Assembly: GCA_029718625.1 (NCBI GenBank)
Contig: CM056376.1
Coordinates: 95,337,945 to 95,401,944, forward strand
Direction of reading: 5' to 3'
Length of the DNA: 64,000 nt
DNA from: Synaphobranchus kaupii
Lineage: Eukaryota; Chordata; Actinopteri; Anguilliformes; Synaphobranchidae
Part shown: positions 10,936 through 23,335 of the stretch, piece after piece
Numbering within the stretch: the stretch's first letter is position 1
Layout of the letters: the number at the start of each line of letters is the position of its first letter
The notes under the pieces: generated by a model
What the model was told of the DNA's origin: nothing
Seen by the model: only the letters and a program-made list of their open reading frames with translations
The model's database searches: none
Position numbers and translations under genes: made by a program

Positions 10936-11520
10936 CAGTTCACCGACTCCAGCGCTCCCTCGCTGGAAGCTTCATTCGATTGTCATGACCCTTCTCCCGA
11001 TTCGACGGAGCACCAAGTCTGCCATTCTAAATTGGGGCCAGAGACAAACGATAGACTCTCTGTGTTTGAGACTTCCGAAGCTTAGGAAGCAAAGTTTCAA
11101 AGTGTCCTACTTATAGACTGTAGAAAAATACTCATGGGTCCTAATGATCCTACTAAACCCCTTAATCCTAATTAAAGGAAAAAAACAAACATCCTGTCGT
11201 AATTCCTTAGTAAGATTGATACCTCTGTCTCACTTTATTAAAACCATAAATTTACGTAGCAACTTTCTTTGTTTGCATTTTCAAGTCTGGTAAAGGTATA
11301 ATCATAAACGTATAATTAATGAGCTAGAATACTCCACAATGTCTTGCACACTGTCACACTCTCTCGACCTTATCATAAAATTATTGTAGGCTTTATTTTT
11401 CACGAGAAGTGTATTTTTCAGTGTTTTCCCCCTGTTGGTGCTTGGCCCTTTAAGAAAGTCACAACGCAAATGTCACACATGGAAATGAAGCTCATTAACA
11501 TTAGAACTAGTAGAAATTGC
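10936..11520. other. No gene seen
   Basis: Upstream side of the 10935 frame. It contains no further coding segment I can support. Confidence 0.35.
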
Positions 11521-11750
11521 ATTCTTGATATCAAGAATTGGAATTATAACTAGTTCAAATGTAATTCTTGATATCAAGAATTGGAATTACAACTAGTTCA
11601 AATGTAATTCTTGATATCAAGAATTGGAATTAGTTCAAATGTAATTCTTGATATCAAGAATTGGAATTACAACTAGTTCAAATAGAATTCTTGATATCAA
11701 GAATTTGAATTATAACTAGTTCAAATAGAATTATTGATATCAAAAACAAG
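11520..11750. repeat. Minisatellite of 43-bp units, each with a 20-bp perfect palindrome
   Basis: About six units repeat with a 43-bp period (starts near 11521, 11564, 11607, 11643, 11686, 11729); the third unit is shortened by about 7 bp. Each unit contains AATTCTTGATATCAAGAATT, a perfect palindrome, plus ACTAGTTCAAAT. The last unit is diverged. Confidence 0.9.
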
Positions 11751-11791
11751 TTGAATAAAAGCTAAAACGGCTTGCCATATTAACATAGATG

Positions 11792-13812
11792 TAGGGTTAT
11801 CACGTTATCCCATTTTCATATAGTCGATATGCCTTTAACTGTCATGGTTTTGACCCTGTTTCCCCTTGCGGTCGTTCTCTTTGGTGGCCACGCGAGGGCG
11901 CTGCCCTTTTGGTAGATGCTTGCTCCGCCCTGCTGAGTTGTCGGATCTTTTGTTAAGCGTTTACACCTGTTGCTTGTCACCTGGAGAGGGGTATATAAGC
12001 CTACCGTTTTCTACGTTCGGGGCTTCTACATTAATTGTTAATTGTTTTGTATTGTGGTGTATGTTTGGCTGTGAGTGCTCGTACCATTTTGGCTACTCGC
12101 CCATTTTTAACGTCTCTTGGTGAGATAGGGCTTATTTCTTGCTGGCTTACTAGTGGATTATCTCGTAGAAGTTTGGGACTGTAAAATCTCTGCTCTAGTT
12201 TCGCCTGTGTGCGTTTTCCTCCGTGTATGGAGATTTGGGCGATGGTCGGAACTGTGTTCTGTTCGCCTCTCGGTACATGTGGTCTCATAGGAGATCTGGC
12301 GTTTCGCTTCGGCTGGGTTGCTTAGCTTGTCGAAGTGTAGAGTAACTGTTCTTTGTTCCTTTTCGCCGGTTAATGGTTTTCTTATAGAGAGACCTGGCGT
12401 GTTAGCTTCTACTTATTTCCGGGTTACGGTAAGCCAGTTAGTAGCTTGGTACGGTTTTTCCCTGTTGTCTCGTTCTCGTGGACTACGTTCCCCTTTGTTG
12501 TTACTCAGGGTTTTTATTTATATTGAGAAGCTGTCGTGCTATTTTGCGTTGGTCTTTGTTGCAGCTGTCCTCCGTCCTTTTTACCTACGGGACGATTTTG
12601 TTTCGGAACTATTGTTCTGTTCGTTTCCGGGTGTGTTTTCTCCTTGTGTGGAGTTTGGGCTAGGTTATGGACATGTTTGTGTGACTGCGCGTAGCATGGT
12701 AATTTTAGCTCTCCGTTCCATTTTCGCCTCGTTTCATACATTCTTTTACTGAGAGGCTAGGGCGGTTGTTCCTATCTAAGTTTGCGTGAGTCTTTTGGAT
12801 AGTAGTTATGGGACGACGGGTCTCACCGTCGGCTCACCTGTAAAATGTTTCTCCCTCCTGGGAGATCGGGTGTTTACCGCTTTGCTTTCTGCATTTGACT
12901 GCTACTTATTAAACTAGCCATGGAACGTTAAATCTCAGTTCCATTTTCGCCTCGTTTAATTTATTCGTTTATTGAGAGGCTAGGGCGGTTGTTCCATTTT
13001 AGCTTGCGTTAGTCTGTGCATAGTAAAGTTATGGGACGACGGTGCTCCGTTCGGCTCACCTGTAAAATGTTTCTCTCTCCTGGGAGATCGGGTGTTTACC
13101 CTCTGTGTTCTGCATAGGACTGCGAGCCTATTTATCCCGCCATGGAACGTTAAATCTCTGTTCCTGTGCGCCTCATTATATTCCTCATCATAGAGAGGCA
13201 GGGTGTTTATTTTCAATAAATCTCGCTTTGGTCTAGCCGGTAAATTTCCGGTACTGCCTGTCCTGTTCGTTCCTTTCGGTGCCTTTCTCCTTGCATGGAG
13301 TTTTGACGATTTTGTACGGAACTACTGTTCTGGTTCGTTTTTTAGGTGCATGTCTTCCATTAGGGAAGCTTGGGCGATGCTGTGGACACGGTTGTGTTTG
13401 ACCGCGAGTTTGAGAGTAGCCTGGGAACGTTGGATCTGTTCCTGTCGCCCCCTCTCTTACCATCGTATTATTTTGCGGTGTTTGTTTGTTGTGTTATGTT
13501 TGTTTGTACGCTACTCGCCCGTTCTTATTTTGTCTCGTTACCGAGACAGGGCGCGTATTGATTCTGGCTGTTCTGATCCCTGTCCTTGCGCTCTACTTAG
13601 CGTTTGACAGTTAGCCGGTTAGTAGCGTCTCTAGTGGTGTTTGTGTTTTCCTTGTCTTGTCTCCTCCCTTATCTGCGGGTATCCCGCCTTAGTGGCCTAA
13701 GGGCTTAATGATTCCCCTTGCTGCGTTTGGCTCCTCCCACCTCACACGTCACGTCCCATTACATTAACAAATATTGCGATATCCGATATTATCGGATATT
13801 ATGACAACCCTA
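11792..13812. mobile_element. Small hAT-like MITE interrupted by a solo LTR
   Basis: The sequences just outside the solo LTR form inverted ends: TAGGGTTATCA starting at 11792 and TGACAACCCTA ending at 13812. Such ends are common in hAT-type MITEs. Removing the LTR and one TTAAC copy leaves about 92 bp. An exact 8-bp target duplication is not visible, so the class is tentative. Confidence 0.4.
11840..13763 (+). repeat. Solo LTR, about 1.9 kb, plus orientation, TSD TTAAC
   Basis: Starts TGTCATGG, ends CCCATTACA, and is flanked by the direct repeat TTAAC at 11835-11839 and 13764-13768. A TATA box (TATATAAG) lies at 11992-11999. No internal region or partner LTR is nearby, so it is a solo LTR left by recombination. 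Inside, a segment of about 223 bp is duplicated in tandem (starts 12716 and 12939). Its ends match those of the Sushi-type LTRs, which suggests Ty3/gypsy, but no coding part is present to prove this. Open frames inside it are incidental. Confidence 0.85.
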
Positions 13813-13999
13813 GTCTAAATAGCCTGTATACAAATAACAAAATAATAAATACAGAGCAAATATTCAAAGCATACAGAATTTGTTGCGAGGCAGCAGAACT
13901 AAAGTAGAAAATGCAGTGGGAAAGGACGCCCCACTCAGATTTGTTGGGCAGGCCATGGCACACGCAGTAATGTAAAGATTTAGAGTTATACAGATTTTG

Positions 14000-14440
14000 A
14001 AAATACTAGGTCAGTGCCCGTGCCCTGTACAAAACGTACCCGTTCGGAACGGGCCGATTGCTTGGGCCCCGGTATTGATGCTTCCAGCTTTCTGGAGAAC
14101 CGCTCATTCAATCAACTTCACAGTCGACACTGCAGTTCCTTGGATCCCGAGCAGTACAGCTAGTGAATTTCAACTTCACTTGAAAAGTTTTGATATATAG
14201 CGATTGTTGTCTTAGCAACAAACCCTCTGCAGCTCATAATATTCCAATGCACTCTAGCAGCCTCTGCAGCTGATGATGTCACAGTACCCTCTAGCTGCTT
14301 CCTCCTTCAGTTTTTAGGACAAATAGCTTATTTTCTGGAGAACCGCTCATCCAATCAACTTCACAGTCTTCAACTTCATACAGTGTCCGGTTGTCGAACA
14401 AAGCGAAATACAGACAGACAGAAGGACAGAGAAGATTTCT
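14000..14440. repeat. Unclassified segment with a direct repeat of about 37 bp
   Basis: The word TTCTGGAGAACCGCTCAT followed by CAATCAACTTCACAGTC occurs at about 14091 and again at about 14333, 242 bp apart with one mismatch. It may be a partially duplicated repeat family member. No coding sequence. Confidence 0.4.
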
Positions 14441-14570
14441 TTCTTTATAGTTAGATTAACTCACCTATTTATTTCCAACTAATATTATTATTTAAAATCA
14501 TGTACATACGTTTTGTCATTAGAATATCAATAAAAATTATAATTATGTTATTCAAAAAATTATATATTTT

Positions 14571-15594
14571 TATAGAGCTGCCCCCAACCAAAGATTTGCT
14601 TAGTCAACCTGTAGTCGCAAACCCATAGTCGACTAACCGTTGCACATTTATGATATTAATTTAATTATTTAAATATGTATTTTTGAGCATGAGAAAATGG
14701 TTTGACTTTGTCTGATCTATAGTAAGTTTACTATATTACAGAGAAATACAAAACCGTTATTTAAAATATCAATTATAGCTACAAGCACAGGCTTCGATTT
14801 GCTGGCCTGCGCTGCCTATCGGTTTGCTTATGGACCGCGCTGTAGGCTATTAATGGCTTAGACAAAGCAGTAAATTAATGCGTCGAAACAACACGCAATG
14901 AGACATTTAACATTGTTACTTTTATTTCCACTCTTTATAACAACACACAACTTAAAAATAGTCCGGTGATACGAAAGAGCAGAAACAATGTAGCTACTTC
15001 ACGGTTATTTAAACTAGATGGAAAATATTTTTTTTTATTTTTTTAAATGCAAATAAATAGGCTATAAATTATATAAACAAACACTTTTTTTTTTAAAACA
15101 CAGCAAACTGAAACACTTAAAAGAGAAATATCAACAACAGGCCAAATATCAACAACAAAAAGATTAATTATAATCTATATTAGCAATGTAAAAGTGTGTT
15201 TTAGCCTACTTGTGACCAGCGAACTTGTCACATTAGGTCTATACTCACTGCTGTTTTTCCTCCACAGTCTTCTCATATTATGCATGAGGAACAAGAGTTT
15301 GTTGATGTTGCTCGGGAGAAGTGAGCTCCGCGTTTTGCTGACAATGAAGCCGGCCTTTGCGAAGATGCGCTGAATGATAGGCAAATTGTTGCTTGCTTAA
15401 ATTTATTTTTTGGGGTCATCCTTTAGACGCTTGAAATGCTCGCATACTTTTGATTTTCTCTCAGACATTCTATACAACTGATCGATTCCAATTAATAGAC
15501 ACCAATTGTTCGTCCGGAATGAATTGTTCCACTCGCTCCACACGTTTTTCACACTGCGACGATTCGCCCAATTAAAATTTTGGGGGCAGCCCTA
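14571..15594 (-). mobile_element. hAT-family transposon remnant
   Basis: Inverted ends AGAGCTGCCCCCAA (from 14574) and TTTTGGGGGCAGCCCT (to about 15593) bound a 1-kb AT-rich unit. It contains the C-terminal transposase remnant on the minus strand (15175-15384). Flanks are AT-rich and TATATTTT-like on both sides, so an 8-bp target duplication is plausible but ambiguous. Confidence 0.65.
15175..15384 (-). pseudogene. hAT transposase C-terminal (dimerisation) fragment
   Basis: The minus-strand peptide includes IFAKAGFIVSKTRSSLLPSN followed by INKLLFL. This matches the conserved C-terminal hATC dimerisation motif of hAT transposases (usual form: S-x-A-G-x(3)-S-x-K-R...L-x-P-x-N-V-x-x-L-x-F-L). 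The rest of the transposase, including the BED finger and most of the RNase H-like catalytic core, is missing or unreadable. It is a dead fragment within the inverted ends described for 14571-15594. Confidence 0.7.
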
Positions 15595-17039
15595 TATATT
15601 TTTTTAAATATTGTATTTTTTTAAATATCATGGCTATCGACAGTCATCTCAGCAATATTTTCAAATACCTACATAGGTGCTCATTTCAGAAAGTGGCTAG
15701 ATGTCTAGCTTTAAGTTTATGGCTCCTGCGCTGTGAAATACAGCTGTTTTAATTCCCTAGTTGAGCAGTAGCCTATACACTTTTTTTAAAATTTGTCATT
15801 GCTAAAAGACCAACGGACAAAGGAAAATTGCCTGAAAGCATAAATGTTTTGAATGAATACATTTTCACAGAAATTAATGGCTACAGTAGTCCATAAATCA
15901 CCTTTTGCATTTACTTAGCGTACACCAAGATTATACAATTATTTAAATATTGTACAGTTTTTTTGTGCTTCTCCATAGTTCAAGTCTTTTGAGGACAGCC
16001 AACATACTGAATGAGCACTGCGGGATTAAACGGCTTAAATACTTCCCTCCGTCAGATGCAGGAATATAATAATAATAATTCACAGGGAGTCAGATAGAAA
16101 AGGACCGTTATTGCACTGATTTATCTTGTGGACAGTGGACTGCCATCTGGAGGTTCTTTGTTCTCCAGATACCAGCAATTATGGCGGATAATTCACTTCA
16201 GCAGAAAGGGGCAATCCACTGATTAATATCTCCAGCAAATTATTCCTGTTTTCTGATCAGTCTCAAAACGGAGCTGATGTGTTATGGGCTAAGTTGTTTG
16301 GCTTTGGCTGGTTGCATGTGGTGATGGATCAGGCTTTTGTCCGAAGCTCATGGCAGGGTGTGGCCAGGAGAGATTTGCAGCTACGGGGAGTTGCTAAAAG
16401 GGACCCCTGTCTCCAGATATCCAGTACAGGTTTCTGGATAGAACCATCTGACATTATCATCACATTGATTTTTTAAATTACAGCTCATACTGTATATTTT
16501 TATTAATAATTAATTTATTTTACAGTAACGTAATTCAGGCTGTGCCACTAAGCCAGATTTAGATTTAGATTTAAATCTGGGATTTAAATCTGCAATCATG
16601 TAATATCAAATAAAGGTCCCTAGCCACTATTCCATGCTGCCATTATCATCTGCAATGGGCCTGTGGTTCCTGATACGTACAGTACATACTTACAGAAATG
16701 CATTCAAAAATGATTGTAATAGTGATAGTGATACTGCTTATTCAGACGGTCTGCAATGCCCTTGCTTTGGTAAAAATAATGAAATAATTTTTCACTTCCT
16801 CTAAATGTATTCCTACCTTCTACCATTTACTAAAGGATATCAGCTGTGGTCTAATCTCTGTCATGTGTGCCCATTTACAAAAGACTTTCTGGAATTGCTC
16901 ATCTTCCAACAGCAATGTCAGAGTTTATGTGCAGATACAGTAAATGCACTTTCAATTGTCATTGTTGACGTGCCATATTTTAACACGTATGTGAACTTAT
17001 ATATCATGCGAGCCTGATCTCATAGAATTCGGCAATATG
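15595..17039. other. No gene seen
   Basis: AT-rich sequence. A short palindrome-like run of TAGATTT/AAATCT words lies at 16555-16590. No coding frame is supported. Confidence 0.4.
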
Positions 17040-17459
17040 TACCGATTGTTAGTGTCTCAAAAAACGTTACCTGTTTCCGAATTTTGCACAAGCTAGGGGC
17101 TGTGATAGGCCGAAAACATCACGTGTGAGGGTAGTAGTATATGACGTCACGCGTCCCACTGCTTTTCTTGGCAAGACAAGTGAGTTTGTGATTCCCGTAT
17201 CCCACCCACAACCCCTAAACATAACCTCACAGGAGTTCACGTAACTCGGGCTCATGCCCGAAATGTTAAGATTTAAAGAATCTATATTTGCACAACTATA
17301 TTTTTCTATCACAAGCTTCTCTCTCACTATGTATCTTTCACGAAATCTCCTTACACTCTACAACTGAGCATTAGTCAGTAGTTCCCAGTACAGGCTCATG
17401 GGGGCGCTTGTGCAAAATTCGGATACAGGTACCGTTTTTTGAGACACTAACAATCGGTA
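17040..17459. mobile_element. MITE, 420 bp, with inverted repeats of about 54 bp
   Basis: The left arm begins TACCGATTGTTAGTGTCTCA at 17040 and runs to about 17093. The right arm is its near-perfect reverse complement, ending AACAATCGGTA at 17459. The interior has no transposase. Superfamily not assigned; no clear target duplication beyond possible TA. Confidence 0.8.
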
Positions 17460-17649
17460 ATTTAATCTTGGATTACAGTTGTACTTATGAAAAAATGTCC
17501 ATTTCAGCCTCTGCAATTGGAGAGTGAAGCTCTATGTGTTCCAAAATGTTTTTACCAGCCAGATTTTTGGATGGTAGCTATGATGTGTTATCAATGCAGA
17601 AAATTACAGATTTTAACACATTGTTTTTTTTTTACTGTGGAGATCAAAG

Positions 17650-18014
17650 TGGAGATTTGGTAGCTCAGGCTTGGTTGTGACTGAAAATACTAATATATTT
17701 GCTGACAAAACTCTGGATCTGTCACACACTCAACAAGAAGGTACTGAGTTTGAATCTCGGCCGAGGGCCTTTCTGTGTGGAGTTGTTGCATGTTTTCCCC
17801 GTGTCCGCATATTTTCCTCCCACGGTCCAAAGATATGCAGGTTAGGCTAATCGGCGAATGTAAATTTCACATAGTTGTGAGTGAATAGTGTGCCCTGCGA
17901 TGGATTGGTCCAGGGTGTATTCCTGCCTCTCGCCCAATACATGCTGGGATAGGCTCCAGCCTGCGACCCTGCCCAGGAACAAGCGGGTTAGATAATGGAT
18001 GGATGGATGGATGA
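17650..18014 (+). repeat. tRNA-derived SINE with fish-type LINE tail and (GGAT)n end
   Basis: An A-box-like TGGTAGCTCAGG (about 17659) and a B-box-like GAGTTTGAATCTC (about 17748) are followed by a body with the words CCCTGCGATGGATTGG, GGGATAGGCTCCAGCC and GCGGGTTAGATAATGGATGG, then (GGAT)n. This body-plus-tail is a very common fish SINE/LINE 3' end. The A-B spacing is wider than in a tRNA, so an insertion or a composite head is likely. Confidence 0.65.
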
Positions 18015-19054
18015 ATCTGTAACCTCAGGTGCAAATTGTTAGAGTGGAATTTTTAATGTCATGCCACACAGATGATATTTTGTGTGACCTATTTAATACA
18101 GTTACAACATCCAAATGTACTTGGGACAGGAAACAACTGTGGGATTGTAGTGATTCCAAAAAAGCATTATACACCTCATGGTGTATAATACCTTCATTAG
18201 CATGAAATATCAGGTTTATAAATCATACATAAACCAGTCTAATTCTTTATGAAGGATAAGACATTATTTGAAATACATTCTCAAATATGACATTGCTTAT
18301 GAAAGATTGATGATTATGAAGATGTCATGTCAGGAAAATGAAGACATTATAGGTCTATATATTTGATAAATGCTTGAACAGTACATATGCACTGTAATAA
18401 GTAACCTTAAAGTTCAGGACTATTGTAGTTTTTGTTTATGTAGCAGACAATCAATGAACTATCCCAGTGTATTATTCACTCTTGGCAGCATTGATTATTT
18501 TGAGATGCAAACCCCTTGGGTTCACTTTTTATGTGGTGTTGTTTTTGCCTGCAACATCCCAGAGCACTTGATTAAAAAATTGTATAAACAAACACATTGT
18601 TTTTTAAAGGTATATGTGCCTGAATTCAATCAACATTTGTCTTTAACTTTGACTCACAATTAAGTGTTCATTTTTCTCTTCACAAGAAGAGCAAGTTCAG
18701 TGAACACCAAAATTAACTTTAGATTTATGTATAAGTTAAAGTTGAGGACAAATGTTGTTTTTTAAATTATTCTTGTTCAGAAACTAGTTACTTGCATTTG
18801 AAAATCACCCAAAACAGCAAAAGAAGATTAACTGTCTATTTGATGCACAGTCATATAATATAGATATTATATATTTGGATTAATGCTTTATTTTGACTCA
18901 CTGATATAGCTCTGCTTTAAATATGTTTATGACCGGGGAAGAGGCTCACCACAGTTTTATATCACCATGTAAACACATTTCAAAATGTAGTTTTAGTAAA
19001 TATAACATTTGAAAAGCTTTTTTTTAATCTCAGGATTTCACCATTGCAAAATCA
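18015..19054. other. No gene seen
   Basis: AT-rich sequence with an incidental 97-codon open frame at 18370-18663 that has no coding character or splice context I trust. Confidence 0.4.
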
Positions 19055-19478
19055 GGTAACACTTTACATTAAGTTGCACCTATAACTGTGTAGTTAAATT
19101 GTAACTAATTTGGTAACAAGAGGTTATTACTGAGTAACTCCAACATAGGTAACATGGAACAGCAGTTAGTGGTATTCATAATTACACATGTGAAACAAGG
19201 CCAGCCCTGTTACATCTCTCCTGCTGAAATTCAGTTATTCCCTATCATAAAGTCAGGCTGTGAAATTAACAGGCAAGGTTTATTTGTTGTGTATCATACA
19301 GATGTGGCCTATGAGTGTAAATTAAATATTTCAAAATATTCACATGTGTAATTAAGAATAGCGCTAACTGTTTTTCCATGTTATCTACGTTGGAGTTACT
19401 CAGTAATAACCTCTTGTTACCAAATTAGTTACATTTTAACTACACATGCATCGGTGCACCTTAATGTAAAGTGGTACC
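19055..19478. mobile_element. MITE, about 424 bp, with inverted repeats of about 100 bp
   Basis: The left end GGTAACACTTTACATTAAG... and right end ...CTTAATGTAAAGTGGTACC are inverted copies. Matching continues inward through GTAACTAATTTGGTAACAAG and GTTATTACTGAGTAACTCC to about 19160. The centre has no transposase. The GGTAACACTTTACA end type is widespread in fish; superfamily left open. Confidence 0.8.
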
Positions 19479-20589
19479 CAAAATGATTACAACATGACCA
19501 TTACTTTTGGAATTTTGAAATGACAAATGACTGTTTTCTCGAGGTCATAACATATCTTGTGACGTCGACAAAATTATTTTGTTATGTTGAAGGCACAGGA
19601 TAAAAATCCATATACGTGAATGTATTAAGGAGGTAGCCCCATAGCACTGAACTGATGCACCTTGGCAGAGAATAGTATTGATCATGCTTATTTTTATTCA
19701 ACATCTTAGGTAGAAACTGGTGATCATTTAATTCCTCAGGTGAGGGAGAGGTGTAAAGAGCTCCCTCTCCGACAGCCGGAGTATTCTCCATGTTTCATTA
19801 TGACAAATCTACAAACACACACCACACATACTCCAGACCAGCACGACAGCATTTCTGCACATAGCCTGAGTTAACTAACTTGTGATCACCAGATAATTTG
19901 TAGTGAAATATCTACAAATTATTTTTTGTTTAGGACCAACAGTGGCAACAGTTAGTATTTAGCTTACATTAAACACTAGCTTTATTTTGTCTGACACCAG
20001 CTACAAAAGGCTTCATATCTTTACAGATTTTTCATCACCACTCTTATCTAGTAAGAAAGCTATTTACATTTAAAAAATTTGATAACAAGTTACTCCCCAT
20101 AATTAAAATTATTCTTGAGATGAACCACACGGATCTCCAAGTGTGTTCATAGCCTTGATAAATTGCAACAAAAATAAAACTTAACAGAATAATTCAAGTA
20201 TCCAATCAGTTTTTTTTAATAAAATGCAAAAATATGTTGGAAGTATGTTAAAACCGCAGTTTGTATGAATGTATGCATGTAAAAATATGTTTAAAAAAAT
20301 CAATAAATAAATAAAAAAGTGCATGTAAAATATATGCTTCTCCTCTTTTGGTGGTATTAAAACAATCATGCATTTTCATTAAGTTGATCCAGATCTTAGC
20401 AGCCCTCCTTTTGCGTCCGTAAGCATTGTCCTGTGTATTCACTTTCGTGCTTTGCTTTCCCTTGTGTGCACTTTCTGTCTGCACTAGCATGTAGCAGTAT
20501 TGCTACTCGCAACATCAACTTTGTTGACTATAACGCTACTCTACAAAAAATGCAGTAGTCGGTATATGCTGTAATGGCGACATGTAGTC
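19479..20589. other. No gene seen
   Basis: AT-rich intergenic sequence; nothing supportable apart from poly-A/T runs near 20210-20320. Confidence 0.4.
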
Positions 20590-21304
20590 CAGCTGTCTCT
20601 CATGTTCGTGTTTGTTGATTTGAATGTGTTTTTTTGTGTCGGGCTTTTGTCTTTTGTTTTTTTCATGCGTTGTGTGTCTGTTGTGGTACGGGGAAGTGGG
20701 CTGGAGATTTTTCAGGGCACTCCTGCTGCTTGTTTTGATAATATTGACAAATTGTCTAGTCGGGATCATTTTGTTTGTGGTCGTCACCATAGAGACGCAT
20801 TCGCAACATATGCTCGGGAATGTCTGTTGGATCTGCAGCAACAAAGTTTATGATCACACTTCACCGGAGTTGAAGATGTCGGGACTGATCCGGGAATGCA
20901 GCAAGCAATCTTCAAAAGGCAAGGGAAGGGAAGGAGAAGATAAAGCGGGGGAGGAGTCAGGCAACGACTGGGAAGGCTGACGCAGTTCGGTGCTCCGTTT
21001 CGACAGGGTACAGAGACCGCAACACTGCGTGTATGGAGGAAAGTCGTGGAGGCGGAGTTTGTGTGTTGGACTGTTGGACACTGGACATCTCGGGATAGCG
21101 GGGCTATTTTTAATCATGTCTGTATTCCACTTTAATTCACTTAATTAGTTTGATTAATGCAATGATTCAATTGAATGTCTTTATTTGATATGTTTGTTTG
21201 TGTGTTGTGGGACTGTCCCACTGTCTATGTCTTTTTTGTTGTTGCTGGTGGCTACAACTGAAGTTCCCTAACGGGAAAATAAAAGTTATTCTATTCTATT
21301 CTAT
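20590..21304 (+). mobile_element. Internally deleted LINE: N-terminal ORF part joined to 3' tail with (TTCTA)n
   Basis: The first half reads through frames containing YARECLLDLQQQSL and, in another frame, an arginine/glycine-rich GVRQRL word. This resembles the start of the endonuclease/RT ORF in fish non-LTR retrotransposons. The sequence then passes directly to a 3' end with AAGTTCCCTAACGGGAAAAT, an AATAAA-like AAAATAAAAG and a (TTCTA)n tail ending at about 21304. Endonuclease and reverse transcriptase are absent. Start position and clade are uncertain. Confidence 0.5.
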
Positions 21305-23109
21305 AAAAAACTCATGAATAAATACATACTGCATTTATGTTTGACTACTTGAAATACAAAACAAATTCAATATTATGTCATGCTAATGATAATGACTAAT
21401 AACATATTACATTTATATAATACCTGCCATCCCTTTCTAATGATACATGCCATTAGCCAGATATGACTTTGAGTCTACAGTGGTGGGAGGCAAAAAAAAA
21501 TTCATCAGAGACATGGTGGATTTAAATCTTCCAGAGTATCTAAAAAGACATGGCCATCCCTCACAGGCTACTAGCTTCCACCAGTAAGAGGTACTGTCTC
21601 CTAGACTCTGAGATAGCTCTTCAGTAGGACTGTGTCACCTGTAGTGTGTAAATGAGCCACTGGCATGTGGGCCAATGCATCGGATCAGTGCACATGCTGT
21701 TATCCTTGCGTGGTGCAGGCAAACCAGTGCACTCCAGAGGCACAATTTAAGATTATAAATGTTCACAAACAGCTTTATAATGTGTAGCACACAGCCAATG
21801 AATGCTCATCGCACGACAGCTGATGGTGAAAGACTTAATCTGGAATATAATTAGGATGGTAAAACACCCATGTTCAATATGACATATTTTCCAAAAGGAG
21901 TAAGTCTTGTAAGAGCAGAGTAGGGTTATTCTGATGTCTTTGGCGCAAGTGCTCCCAGAAGGCCTTTGACGGTGGCGCCTGCTTGAATGAGCCCTGGGCA
22001 GCAGCTGACCTGGGCAGGCCTCAGCTGTGGAATCGCTCTCCTTAGGCTGTAGGGCAGGCAGAACAGACCAGCTGTGAACAACTGTGCTTCCTTTGACTCT
22101 GGGTGTTCTACTGCCACCCTCCTGCCCCACCACCACTCGACCCTCTAATTACCACCTCATCCAGTCCACCCCCCCACCAGTCTTATCTGCCCCATCCCAT
22201 TCCAACTTGCCCCTTCAGCACACTGTCACCACCCCAGGACTTGACTTTTTCTCGTATCACCTGCAAGGCCCTGCATAGGCCCATTTGGCTTTATTAAAAA
22301 CCACAGAGGGAGGGTCTGTAGTAACATTTCGCTTGCCCATATGGTTGTGTTTGTGTGTGTGTGTGCAAAGATGTTTATTCAATAAATGTGTCTATTAGCA
22401 GCAGTAGAAGTAAAAAAATAAATAATAATAAAAAAGCACACAGAATAATAAATTACAGAAATTATGGTAGGTTTATTTTGAACCCGAAATATGAAATGCA
22501 GCATCGCTCAGATCCTGCGTGGAGAAGGAGATAATGAAGGCGTTTGTCGGGAACTGACAGGAAGAGCGGAAGAATTACCATGCGCATTTATGATCGGAAC
22601 ATCTGACAGTCCAAAAATTACCTCCAAATCAGTCGACAAGCACATTCATTTACCGTACCTGCGTGGAGCACAGAACTAGTCCACTTCTTTCCCTTTTTCT
22701 TTCGCTTTGTCTGAACACATAATACGTAATTAAACTTTAAAAGAGAATGCAAAATTATGCCCAAAAAAAGCGCATTTTACTTCTTTAATGGAAGTAAGGG
22801 GGCATTTAACATAAATATAAGATTTTCAGAAGCGAGATATTTACTGTATGTCATGAATAAATAAGCAGATATAAGTAATGAGATGTACTGAACCATCCAA
22901 CACCACAAATAGCAAATTCTATGTTTATAATATTTTTTTTGTGTGTGATGTCATAACCTGATTTTGAATACAAATAAAGAGAACCCAAACCAATCATTTT
23001 GTCATTCAATGGAAGTCTAATGAGATTTACATTTAAATTCAAGTGGTCCTCTACAAATATCTGTATGAGAGAAGTTTTAATCCTGAACAAATGGAAACTC
23101 AGGTGTCAG
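21305..23109. other. No gene seen
   Basis: No supported gene. A short GT run occurs at about 22346-22364. An open frame at 21753-22136 (minus) lacks coding character. Confidence 0.4.
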
Positions 23110-23114
23110 ACCGT

Positions 23115-23335
23115 AGAGGCAGATTCAGCTAGCAGAGCTGCGCAGTGTCTGGGGAACTAGACCTTTCGTCGGAGAGCAATATGCTTGAATCCCATTGAGA
23201 CATTGCTGTGGTACCTGTGAGCCAGGTGCTCAACCAAATTACTTCTGTAAAATATCCTGTTGTATTAATGTACAATGTAGAATTGTAAGGTGAGCCCTGG
23301 GCAAGGGCATCTGCTAAGCTAGTAAATAGTGTAAT
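23115..23335 (+). repeat. SINE copy
   Basis: A B-box-like GCTTGAATCCCATTGAG (about 23184-23200) is followed by GGTACCTGTGAGCCAGGTGC and a 3' segment GGGCAAGGGCATCTGCTAAG. This is the usual fish SINE tail in which a GGATAAG-type word precedes ...GCGTCTGCTAAAT. The head is weak. The copy is old. Confidence 0.6.

Noticed and set aside
10470..11750. Possible CRISPR-like arrays
   Set aside because: The repeats are tandem without unique spacers, and the genome is eukaryotic.
12318..12752. 144-codon open frame on the plus strand
   Set aside because: It lies wholly inside the solo LTR 11840-13763, has no domain, and has no counterpart in the other copy of that LTR.
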